Shown: positions 1 through 5,332 of the stretch, piece by piece
How the letters are laid out: every line of letters begins with the position of its first letter
How positions within the stretch are numbered: the first letter of the stretch is position 1
Origin: Chitinophagaceae bacterium
GTDB taxonomy: Bacteria; Bacteroidota; Bacteroidia; Chitinophagales; Chitinophagaceae
DNA length: 6,307 nt
Assembly: GCA_030151745.1 (NCBI GenBank)
Contig: JASLDA010000335.1
Location: 1 to 6,307, forward strand
Direction of reading: 5' to 3'
Notes under the pieces: model-generated
What the model was told of the DNA's origin: nothing
Database searches by the model: none
The model's input: only the letters and a program-made list of their open reading frames with translations
Program-made: the position numbers and the translations under genes

Positions 1-859
1 TCGTTAGCGACTCGGCGTTCGCGGCCGGCCCGCGGCTTTGAGCCAGCACAACGCTGGTGGTGAATCCTGCGGCGAGAATAGCGGCGGCTGCAACGACAGC
101 GCTGCTGCCGGCTTTGCGGTAGAGCATCATGATACGGCGCTTTAAAGGGTGATGAAAGAATGCATGCGTGCTTGAGGGAAGTTGAGGAAGTCCGAACTGC
201 GCTTGTATCAACAACCCCGCATAGGCCTCCGGCTGCGTACCGTTGCAGGCGATATGATCCGCTTCGAACTCATGAACGACCTTGAGCTCACGGCCGAGCA
301 GCCAGTGTGCCGGCGAGATCCAGAACAGGGCCCGGCTGACCAGCAGCACGATCAGATCGAAGCGGTGGCCGGCGCGGATATGAGCCAGCTCGTGATCCAG
401 TACGGCAGCGCCGACCTCCGAACCGGGGATGAAGATCCTGCGGCCCAGGGTGCCCGGCCCGGTGCCGGTCCCGGTGACCAGGCGATATCCCGCGAACTGC
501 CGGGCCGGCTTTCCCCGGAGCCTGCGTCGCAGCCGGAGGTAGCCGCTCAGGTATACCAGCGCGGTCAGGATGCAGCCGGCGCAATAGAGCGTCGCGATCC
601 AGTCCGGGCCGTCTCTTCTTTCCGCTACCGCCTTGGTCCCCGCCCGGAGCGCCGGGAGCATGACGGAGATCTGCTTCGCGGCAGGGGCGATGTTTTCCGG
701 CAATCGGATCAGCGGCAGGATGCCGGGCAAGGCGAGCGCCAGCAGCAGGTAGATGCGGCTTGCGCGATGGAATGTCCGGTTTCGCAGCAGCGCATAATAG
801 ATCGTCCAGAAGATGGCTGCATAAGCGCAGGCCGCTGCCAGGTACCGGAGGAGCTCCAT
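1..859 (-). CDS. BlaR1-like M56 membrane metallopeptidase (partial, C-terminus beyond left edge)
   Basis: The reading frame is open from ATG at 859 to the window edge, giving 286 residues with no stop. Visible features are N-terminal hydrophobic segments (about 5-25 and 36-51), a third at about 88-107, a zinc-protease HELAH motif at residues 156-160, a hydrophobic stretch with FWISPAHW at about 168-186, an EADH motif at 199-202, and a further membrane segment at about 251-273. HExxH followed about 40 residues later by E-A-D-H is the M56 (BlaR1/MecR1) peptidase signature. In that family an extracellular sensor activates the cytoplasmic zinc protease, which inactivates the partner BlaI-type repressor. 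The ATG lies 2 nt after the stop of the BlaI-like gene, so the two are very probably co-transcribed and translationally coupled. The part after the last membrane segment, which would show a penicillin-binding, TonB-like or other sensor domain, is outside the window, so the ligand is unknown. A link to beta-lactams should not be assumed. Confidence 0.9.
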   Translation of the reverse strand, partial: MELLRYLAAACAYAAIFWTIYYALLRNRTFHRASRIYLLLALALPGILPLIRLPENIAPAAKQISVMLPALRAGTKAVAERRDGPDWIATLYCAGCILTALVYLSGYLRLRRRLRGKPARQFAGYRLVTGTGTGPGTLGRRIFIPGSEVGAAVLDHELAHIRAGHRFDLIVLLVSRALFWISPAHWLLGRELKVVHEFEADHIACNGTQPEAYAGLLIQAQFGLPQLPSSTHAFFHHPLKRRIMMLYRKAGSSAVVAAAAILAAGFTTSVVLAQSRGPAANAESLT

Positions 860-861
860 CG

Positions 862-1245
862 CTATTTTTTTTTGGATTTGAGTGTATTCAGGATGTCTTC
901 CAGCTCGTCGATATCCATCTTCTTATCGGCAACGAAAAATGAGACCATATCTGCGAATGAGCCGTTGAAATAGCTTTTCACGACCTGCGAGATCGTCTTG
1001 CGGCTGTAATCGTCCTTTGAAACGAGCGCGCGAAAGAGGTTGGCGTTTCCGACGGGCTCGGCGGCGACGAAGCCTTTCTCGATGAGGATCTTGAGAATGG
1101 TATTGACCGTATTGGCGTGCGGCCTGGGATCGGGCAGGTTTGCGATGATATCCCTGACCAGCGCCGGCTCCTGGACCCAAAGCGCCTTCATGATGCGCTC
1201 CTCGGCCTTCGTCAGCTGCGGCTGTTCTTCTTTCTTTCGGGGCAT
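862..1245 (-). CDS. BlaI/MecI/CopY-family transcriptional repressor
   Basis: This 127-residue protein has the usual length for BlaI/MecI proteins. Residues 11-75 form the winged helix: LTKAEERIMKALW, then a recognition-helix region with H43-A-N-T-V-N-T-I, and a wing ending in FRALVSKDDYSR. Residues 80-125 are a helical dimerisation region ending in ELEDILNTLKSKKK. Family members bind palindromic operators as dimers and are cleaved in the C-terminal domain by the cognate M56 protease. By my hand alignment from memory, the scissile Asn-Phe of staphylococcal BlaI corresponds to F103-F104 here, so the cut may be placed or recognised differently. The gene directly precedes the M56 peptidase gene (2 nt gap). 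Four half-sites begin 4 bp upstream of its start, which implies autorepression. Which genes it controls besides its own operon cannot be seen here. Confidence 0.95.
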   Translation of the reverse strand: MPRKKEEQPQLTKAEERIMKALWVQEPALVRDIIANLPDPRPHANTVNTILKILIEKGFVAAEPVGNANLFRALVSKDDYSRKTISQVVKSYFNGSFADMVSFFVADKKMDIDELEDILNTLKSKKK

Positions 1246-1248
1246 TTC

Positions 1249-1284
1249 TACTAATTGTTTAGTAAATCTACTAAGGAATTAGTG
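1249..1284. promoter_or_regulatory. Operator array upstream of the BlaI-like gene
   Basis: Four 6-bp half-sites lie exactly 10 bp apart in alternating orientation: TACTAA (1249-1254), TTAGTA (1259-1264), TACTAA (1269-1274) and TTAGTG (1279-1284). Each adjacent pair forms a 16-bp palindrome with a 4-bp spacer; the first two palindromes are perfect and the third has one mismatch at its outer base. BlaI/MecI dimers are known to bind short palindromes near their own promoters, so this is the likely autorepression site. The array ends 4 bp before the ATG at 1245 and overlaps the predicted -7 element. Repressor binding here is inferred, but the arrangement is directly visible. Confidence 0.8.
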
Positions 1285-1294
1285 GAATTGCCAA
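1263..1294 (-). promoter_or_regulatory. Possible Bacteroidota-type promoter for the BlaI/M56 operon
   Basis: Reading the minus strand, TTGG (1294-1291) is followed after 20 nt by TAGATTTA (1270-1263). These resemble the Bacteroidota -33 TTTG and -7 TAnnTTTG elements, with one mismatch in each and suitable spacing. The -7 box lies in the middle of the half-site array, which would let the repressor block polymerase. The implied 5' leader would be very short. Consensus matches this short occur by chance, so this rests mainly on position. Confidence 0.4.
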
Positions 1295-1312
1295 GCCGGT
1301 AAATGTTAAAGT

Positions 1313-1333
1313 GCCGGGCTTTGATTTGCCGGC
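1313..1333 (-). terminator. Weak hairpin after the dehydrogenase gene
   Basis: GCCGG (1313-1317) can pair with CCGGC (1329-1333) around an 11-nt loop, just downstream of the dehydrogenase stop codon at 1340. On the minus strand it is followed only by an interrupted T-rich stretch (CACTTTAACATTT). The stem is short and the loop long, so this is at best a weak terminator. Confidence 0.2.
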
Positions 1334-1339
1334 AAGCTC

Positions 1340-2104
1340 TCAGAGGAACATGCCGCCCGATACCTCGATGCGCTGGGCGTTGATCCACCGGGCATCTTCG
1401 GTGCAGAGAAAGGCGACCACGCCGCCGATATCCCCCGGCAGGCCGACGCGTCCCAGCGAGGTATTTGCGGCGATGGCGGCGTTGATCTGCGGATTGTCGC
1501 GTACGGCGCCGCCTCCGAAGTCGGTTTCGATGGCTCCGGGGGCAACGATGTTTACGCGGATGCCCCGGGCGCCGAGCTCCTTGGCTTCGTAGCGGGTGAG
1601 CACTTCCATCGCGCCTTTCATGGAGGCATACGCGGCATAGCCGGGCGTTGCGAAGCGCGCGAGCCCGGATGAGATATTGATGATGCCGCCGCCGTCGTTC
1701 ATGAGCTTCAGCGCATGCTGCGTTATGAGAAAGGGGCCTTTGAAGTGGATTTCGAAAAGGCTTTCGAGCTGCGCCGGGCTGGTTTCTGTGAATGCCGCAT
1801 GGATGCCGATGCCGGCGTTGTTGATGAGAAAGTCCAGCTTGCGGCCGCCGAAGCTTTGCTCCAGCGTCGCCTGTACCTGCGCAAAGAACTCGTCGAAGCC
1901 GCTGCTCCGGGAAACGTCCAGCTGCAGTGCTGCGACTTTACTTCCGAGCGCCGCGATCTGCGCGGCCACCTTGTCGGCTTCCTCCTTGTTCGAGTGATAG
2001 GTGAGGATGATATCCAGGCCTTTTTCCGCGATGCGCAGGGCCATCTCTTTGCCGAGTCCGCGGCTGCCGCCGGTGAGCAGCGCGATTCTATTCGTGTTTG
2101 CCAT
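1340..2104 (-). CDS. Short-chain dehydrogenase/reductase (classical SDR, FabG-like)
   Basis: This 254-residue protein has the normal length for a classical SDR. The Rossmann dinucleotide motif TGGSRGLG is at residues 11-18 and the structural NNAG motif at 95-98. The catalytic set is S146, Y159 and K163, with Tyr and Lys in the standard YxxxK spacing and Ser 13 residues before Tyr as in FabG. A PG motif (189-190) and the C-terminal EVSGGMFL also fit the family. Such enzymes catalyse NAD(P)(H)-dependent oxidation or reduction of hydroxyl/keto groups in the cytoplasm; the substrate cannot be told from sequence. I chose ATG 2104, because the longer open frame only reaches a TTG at 2134 and would add ten atypical residues before the beta-strand. 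It lies 75 nt downstream of the AraC-like gene in the same direction and may be its target or share its transcript. Confidence 0.92.
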   Translation of the reverse strand: MANTNRIALLTGGSRGLGKEMALRIAEKGLDIILTYHSNKEEADKVAAQIAALGSKVAALQLDVSRSSGFDEFFAQVQATLEQSFGGRKLDFLINNAGIGIHAAFTETSPAQLESLFEIHFKGPFLITQHALKLMNDGGGIINISSGLARFATPGYAAYASMKGAMEVLTRYEAKELGARGIRVNIVAPGAIETDFGGGAVRDNPQINAAIAANTSLGRVGLPGDIGGVVAFLCTEDARWINAQRIEVSGGMFL

Positions 2105-2179
2105 GATTGCTGTTTGTGTTATTTGGCGACGCAAAGCTCAGCAAGCGGGCTTAGGAAAAATGGTGCAGACTTCAGAATT

Positions 2180-2563
2180 TCAGGTCGCGGCTGCGCGCTG
2201 TTTCTTGCGGTATTGCATGGGCGTTTCGCCGGTCATATTCTTGTAGAACTTGGTGAAGTTCGTCGGCTCCGAGTACATGAAGGTATAAGCGACGTCGGCG
2301 ACGGATATGCCCGTATCCCGCAGCATGCGCTGCGCTTCCGCGATAATGCGGTTCTCCATGATCTCGCAGGGAGAAATGCCGAGCGTATCGTGGATCGTAT
2401 TGGTCAGATGGCGCGGATGCACGAACAGGCGCGCCGCGAAATCCCTGGCATGGAACAGCTTTTCCGCGCGGCCGGCAAGCAGGTCGGCGAGGTGCTCCTC
2501 TGCGAGCTTGAGAAAGGACGCGGTGATCGCTTCCGGTCGTGCAGCCTGTAAGCGGTAAGCCAT
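2180..2563 (-). CDS. Short AraC-type helix-turn-helix regulator without a sensor domain
   Basis: The protein has 127 residues and is almost entirely the AraC/XylS DNA-binding domain. The first helix-turn-helix is at about 38-59 (ARDFAARLFVHPRHLTNTI) and the second at about 86-107, ending in the family hallmark pattern FTKFYKNMTGETPMQYRKK. Residues 1-35 are a short helical lead-in (FLKLAEEHLADLL). No ligand-binding cupin or other sensor domain is present, so its activity is probably set by its level, by a partner, or by a signal I cannot see. ATG 2563 is preferred because relatives, as I recall them, begin shortly before the FLKLAEEH segment. An in-frame ATG at 2611 overlaps the last base of the msrB stop codon (TGATG) and would give 143 residues with translational coupling. 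It probably belongs to the same transcript as msrB upstream and perhaps the dehydrogenase downstream. Confidence 0.85.
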   Translation of the reverse strand: MAYRLQAARPEAITASFLKLAEEHLADLLAGRAEKLFHARDFAARLFVHPRHLTNTIHDTLGISPCEIMENRIIAEAQRMLRDTGISVADVAYTFMYSEPTNFTKFYKNMTGETPMQYRKKQRAAAT

Positions 2564-2610
2564 GGTACTCGAAAAACCAAAGCTACGGCGGCACAGCCCT
2601 GATTGCCGCA

Positions 2611-3144
2611 TCAGTGTTTTTTATCCGGCTCGAAATCGAGGGAGACCGAATTCATGCAGTAGCGCTTGCCGGTCGGGGGCGGGCCGTCATCGAAAAGATG
2701 GCCGAGATGCGCGCCGCAGCGGCCGCAGAGCACCTCGGTACGGTCCATGCCGTGGGAATGATCGGGCTCATATCTCACCGATGTGGCCCGCATGGTTTCA
2801 AAGAAGCTCGGCCAGCCGCAGGTCGAGGCAAATTTGGCATCGGAGCGGAAGAGGGCATTGCCGCAGGCCGCGCAGTAGTAGGTGCCGATGCCCGTATAGT
2901 TCCAGTATTTGCCTGTAAAGGCCTGCTGCGTCTCCTTGTTGCGCGCGACCTGGTAAAGCGAGTCGGGCAGTACCTTCCGCCATATGGAGTCGGGGAGCAG
3001 AAGCGTCGTCGTATCGGTCCGTGAATAGAAACGGTTCCGGAAATCCGTCCTGGTTTGGGGAACGCCCTGCGCCTTGCTGGACTGCCGTAGCTCGCAGCCG
3101 GTCAGCACGACTATCAGAAGCAGGAAGAGAAGGGAGCTGCGCAT
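2611..3144 (-). CDS. msrB: Peptide-methionine (R)-S-oxide reductase MsrB, exported as a lipoprotein
   Basis: MsrB reduces the R-epimer of methionine sulfoxide in proteins, with electrons normally supplied by thioredoxin-like partners. The 177-residue protein starts with a lipoprotein signal peptide (hydrophobic core 5-15, lipobox L-T-G-C with the lipidated Cys at 17). A linker of roughly 35 residues follows, then the MsrB domain from about 50 to 172. The structural zinc ligands are two CxxC pairs, C91/C94 and C140/C143. The catalytic Cys is C163 in RYCMNSVSLDF, and a resolving Cys, C109, sits in STCGWPSF. All key residues are intact, so it should be active. Lipidation places it in the periplasm, bound to the inner or outer membrane, where it could repair oxidised envelope proteins. 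A 73-nt gap follows the MOSC gene, and its stop abuts the alternative start of the AraC-like gene. Confidence 0.96.
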   Translation of the reverse strand: MRSSLLFLLLIVVLTGCELRQSSKAQGVPQTRTDFRNRFYSRTDTTTLLLPDSIWRKVLPDSLYQVARNKETQQAFTGKYWNYTGIGTYYCAACGNALFRSDAKFASTCGWPSFFETMRATSVRYEPDHSHGMDRTEVLCGRCGAHLGHLFDDGPPPTGKRYCMNSVSLDFEPDKKH

Positions 3145-3217
3145 GATCTTGAGCTTTAGGGAATGCCGAACAGAATCAGGCCATAAACAATTACAAGGCT
3201 CCGCGGGAGGCGGCTTG

Positions 3218-3757
3218 CTATACCCGGTCGAGCGCGATATGGGGTTCCGGAGGGCGTTGAACCAAGATCCGGTCTCCGGTCCGGATCCTCCCGCCCCGGA
3301 GCACGACCGCCATGATGCCGCACTTCCGGATCAGGTTCCCGGCAGCGTCCCGGTCGAGCAGGGCTTTCATCAGCCCCGGCTGCAGGCCGTCGAGTTGTGC
3401 GCAGGGATTGCGCAGGCCCGTTACCCGGATCAGGGCCGAGTCGCCGAGCTGCAGCTCTGTGCCCAGCGGGAGCTCCAGCAGGGCGATTCCACGGGTAAGC
3501 ACATTTTCTCCCATCGCGCCGGGGGCTATGCCGAAGCCTTTCCGGGCCAGCTCCTCGAACAGCTCTTCATGGATCAGATGCACCTGCCGCAGGTTGGGCT
3601 GATTTGGGTCCTGAGCCACGCGCGAGCGGTGCTTCACCTTCGTACCCATATGTGCATCCCCCGCTACGCCGAGACCGGCGATCAGCTCCAGCTCCGGCAC
3701 GCAGGCTTTACTGAAGCTATGTGTCGGGGACAGGCTCAGGGAAGCGACGAAGGGCAT
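3218..3757 (-). CDS. MOSC-domain protein
   Basis: This 179-residue single-domain protein shows the MOSC hallmarks: GLGVAGDAHMG (28-38), an RQVHLI segment (57-62), GENVLTRGI (83-91), the ELQLGD beta-strand region (101-106), and TGLRNPCAQLDGLQPG (113-128) containing the conserved Cys at 119. MOSC proteins include the C-terminal domain of molybdenum-cofactor sulfurases and small stand-alone proteins such as YiiM and mARC-related forms, where the Cys binds the cofactor or sulfur. The stand-alone forms are linked to reduction of N-hydroxylated compounds or metal-sulfur chemistry, but the exact reaction of this subgroup is not established. It has no signal peptide, so it should be cytoplasmic. It is divergent from the sensor kinase (72 nt between starts) and is the first gene of the minus-strand run. 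A small GC-rich inverted repeat (3199-3209) follows its stop, with no clear T-tract. Confidence 0.93.
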   Translation of the reverse strand: MPFVASLSLSPTHSFSKACVPELELIAGLGVAGDAHMGTKVKHRSRVAQDPNQPNLRQVHLIHEELFEELARKGFGIAPGAMGENVLTRGIALLELPLGTELQLGDSALIRVTGLRNPCAQLDGLQPGLMKALLDRDAAGNLIRKCGIMAVVLRGGRIRTGDRILVQRPPEPHIALDRV

Positions 3758-3829
3758 GGCGCAAAGATCGGCTATCTGCAGCCTCCGGTAGACGGCTTTT
3801 GCGGCTGCGATGGCCCCCGATTGCCGGGC

Positions 3830-4951
3830 ATGCGCTATCTTTCTGCGATGCCCCCCGTATTCCGCTGCGCCTTACTGGGCGTCGCGATCCTGATCCACAT
3901 AGCTTCCGCGGCCGTCGGCAGCCCGGCAGACAGTCTCCTGGAACTCGCGCGCAGCACAGCGGATCCGCAGCGCCGGGACGCGCTGCACTATGACGCGGGT
4001 CTCCGTTATTACTATGCCGGCGCTCATGATTCGGCGCTCGGGCTCTTTGCCCGGACACGGACGAGCTCCGATCCCGAGCTGCGCGTGAAGACATTGAATG
4101 CCATCGGGAATATCTACGCAGATCGCGGCGAAAGCCCGAAGGCGCTGGAGCTCTATCGCCAGGCGCTTGACGAGGCCCTGGCCTATCGTGCTGTCCTGGC
4201 AGAACGGCGCCGCATGCTGAAGCTCTACATCTCGCTCGGGGCTGTCCTGGCGCTGGGCGCGATCTTCGGCCTTATTTACCGGAACCGGCGCATACGGGAC
4301 AGGCTTAACGAGGAGCGCCAGGTAGCTCAGGCTATGATCGACGCGGAGCAGCGTGAGCGTATCCGGGTTGCTAGGGATTTGCATGACAACATCGGACAGA
4401 TGTTGGCGGTACTGCGCATGCAGGTTTCCGGTCTTGAGAAAGAAGTTCCCGATGCGGCCCGCGACCGCGCGGTAAAGACCGCCGAGCTGGTGGACCGTGC
4501 GGCCTCGGAAGTGCGCGGCATATCGCATAACCTCATCCCCGAGGAGCTGAACTATGGGCTCAGCAGCGCGATCCGTTCCCTTTGCGAGAAGATCAGCACG
4601 GCGGGCTCGCTCCAGGCCTTCGCTGAAATCGCGGAGCCGCTGCGCCACAAGAAGTTCTCCATACATTTCGAACTGGCGCTTTATAAGATCATCCAGGAGG
4701 TGCTTGCAGGGATGATCCGGCAATCCGGGGCCAGCATCATCCGCATTCGCATCGACCAGGAGCAGCGGGCGATGCGGATCCTGGTCCAGGACAACGGCCG
4801 CGGCTTCGGCACAGCGCGGGTTACCGACTCTGAAGGCCTGGGCTGGAAGAACATCGCAGCCCGGGCCCGGCTCCTGCAAGGCCGGATGGAGGTCAGCAGC
4901 GAACGGGAGCAGGGCAATCAGGTAAGTATTCGCATCCCGGACATCCTATAA
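3830..4951 (+). CDS. TPR-containing sensor histidine kinase (HisKA_3, NarL/LiaS class) with atypical N-box
   Basis: The 373-residue product is a membrane sensor kinase of a class that normally phosphorylates a LuxR-type response regulator. Residues 8-28 look like a signal peptide or anchor. About 53-77 and 86-116 resemble two TPR units, and 132-150 is a transmembrane helix followed by a charged coiled linker. The dimerisation/phosphoacceptor motif is ARDLHDNIGQ with H185. In the ATPase domain the G1 box DNGRGFG (321-327) and the GLGWKN segment (336-341) are present. The N-box reads YKIIQEVLAGMIRQSG (285-300), where family members have Asn four residues after the Glu and a K-H pair; here these are G294, R297 and Q298. 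The start could also be ATG 3848. The open frame continues upstream to 3074, but that part only mirrors the MOSC and MsrB genes. Members known to me usually have more TPR units. No response regulator gene follows in the window. Confidence 0.88.
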   Translation: MRYLSAMPPVFRCALLGVAILIHIASAAVGSPADSLLELARSTADPQRRDALHYDAGLRYYYAGAHDSALGLFARTRTSSDPELRVKTLNAIGNIYADRGESPKALELYRQALDEALAYRAVLAERRRMLKLYISLGAVLALGAIFGLIYRNRRIRDRLNEERQVAQAMIDAEQRERIRVARDLHDNIGQMLAVLRMQVSGLEKEVPDAARDRAVKTAELVDRAASEVRGISHNLIPEELNYGLSSAIRSLCEKISTAGSLQAFAEIAEPLRHKKFSIHFELALYKIIQEVLAGMIRQSGASIIRIRIDQEQRAMRILVQDNGRGFGTARVTDSEGLGWKNIAARARLLQGRMEVSSEREQGNQVSIRIPDIL

Positions 4952-4988
4952 GGTTCGGGTGCAATGCTGTCCGCCTGGTTGTTAGGGT

Positions 4989-5020
4989 TTTGTTAGACTG
5001 CAAGGGATAGGGTAAATCCG
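4989..5020 (+). promoter_or_regulatory. Possible promoter for the small lipoprotein gene
   Basis: TTTG (4989-4992) is followed after 20 nt by TAAATCCG (5013-5020), a partial match (two mismatches) to the Bacteroidota -7 TAnnTTTG element. The implied leader would be about 30 nt. The 20-nt spacing equals that of the proposed BlaI-operon promoter. A direct repeat TTGTTAG (4979-4985 and 4990-4996, 11 bp apart) overlaps the -33 region. Low certainty. The rest of the 106-nt gap between kinase and lipoprotein shows nothing else convincing. Confidence 0.3.
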
Positions 5021-5057
5021 GCATCCGGCTTGTCTTTTACCTGTCAAAACCAAACAC

Positions 5058-5282
5058 ATGAAGGCGTTGAAAATCGCGCTCCTGGTAGTAGGAGCAATCA
5101 TCGGGCTCAGTTCCTGCGTCGTTCCCGTGCCGGTAGGCGGCGGGCCTGGCTATTACCGCGGCGGCCCCGTCTACCGCGGCCCTGTCTACCGCGGCGGTCC
5201 GGGCTATTATGGTGGCGGGCCTCGCTACCACCATGGCGGTGGCGGCCACCACGGCCACCGCGGCCGGGGGGGATACAGGTAA
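5058..5282 (+). CDS. Small Gly/Tyr/His/Arg-rich lipoprotein, function unknown
   Basis: This 74-residue protein begins with K2, K5 and a hydrophobic core (6-17) and ends its signal peptide in a lipobox L-S-S-C with the lipidated Cys at 20. The mature part is low-complexity: VVPVPV, then GPGYY, a tandem PVYRG pair (37-46), GGPGYYGGG, and a His-rich tail with HH pairs (58-59, 64-65) ending in RGRGGYR. Small exported proteins of this general composition are common in Bacteroidota, but I do not know a function. The Gly/Tyr/Arg composition suggests a disordered surface or outer-membrane-attached peptide, and the histidines might bind metal; both are speculation. It has its own possible promoter and a strong terminator directly after it, so it is likely transcribed alone. 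The signal peptide argues against the long antisense frame opposite it. Confidence 0.8.
   Translation: MKALKIALLVVGAIIGLSSCVVPVPVGGGPGYYRGGPVYRGPVYRGGPGYYGGGPRYHHGGGGHHGHRGRGGYR
5166..5195 (+). repeat. Tandem 15-bp repeat encoding PVYRG twice
   Basis: CCCGTCTACCGCGGC (5166-5180) and CCTGTCTACCGCGGC (5181-5195) differ at one wobble base. They lie in frame within the small lipoprotein gene and encode two PVYRG units, so slippage or unequal exchange could change the copy number without breaking the frame. Confidence 0.85.
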
Positions 5283-5295
5283 TCCTTTAGTAGGC

Positions 5296-5328
5296 GCGGC
5301 CCCGGATACCCATCCGGGGCCGCCTTTT
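5296..5328 (+). terminator. Strong intrinsic terminator after the small lipoprotein gene
   Basis: A perfect 12-bp stem, GCGGCCCCGGAT (5296-5307) paired with ATCCGGGGCCGC (5312-5323), closes a 4-nt ACCC loop and is followed by CTTTT. It starts 13 nt after the lipoprotein stop codon. On the minus strand the same hairpin lies just past the stop of the convergent small gene (5333), but no T-run follows there, so it may work in that direction only weakly. Confidence 0.88.
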
Positions 5329-5332
5329 GCGC

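Noticed and set aside
182..973. Long plus-strand ORF of 263 codons opposite the M56 and BlaI-like genes
   Set aside because: It is antisense to two well-supported genes, has no recognisable domain, and is rich in Arg, Gln and Gly as expected of a shadow frame in GC-rich DNA.
1715..2551. Plus-strand ORF of 278 codons opposite the dehydrogenase and AraC-like genes
   Set aside because: Antisense to genes with full catalytic and DNA-binding motifs; no domain seen.
3199..3209. Inverted repeat CTCCGCGGGAG after the MOSC gene as a terminator
   Set aside because: The stem is only about 4 bp with a 3-nt loop and no T-tract follows on the minus strand.
3074..3829. Upstream extension of the kinase frame by 252 codons
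   Set aside because: It overlaps the MOSC gene and the 5' end of msrB in antisense, shows no domain, and the signal-peptide-like start at 3830 marks the true N-terminus.
3798..3843. Possible promoter for the kinase (TTTG at 3798 and TATCTTTC at 3836)
   Set aside because: The gap between the elements is 34 nt, far longer than the usual 20 or so, and the second element lies inside the proposed coding region.
3872..4879. Minus-strand ORF of 335 codons opposite the kinase
   Set aside because: Antisense to clear kinase motifs (RDLHD, DNGRGFG), with no recognisable family.
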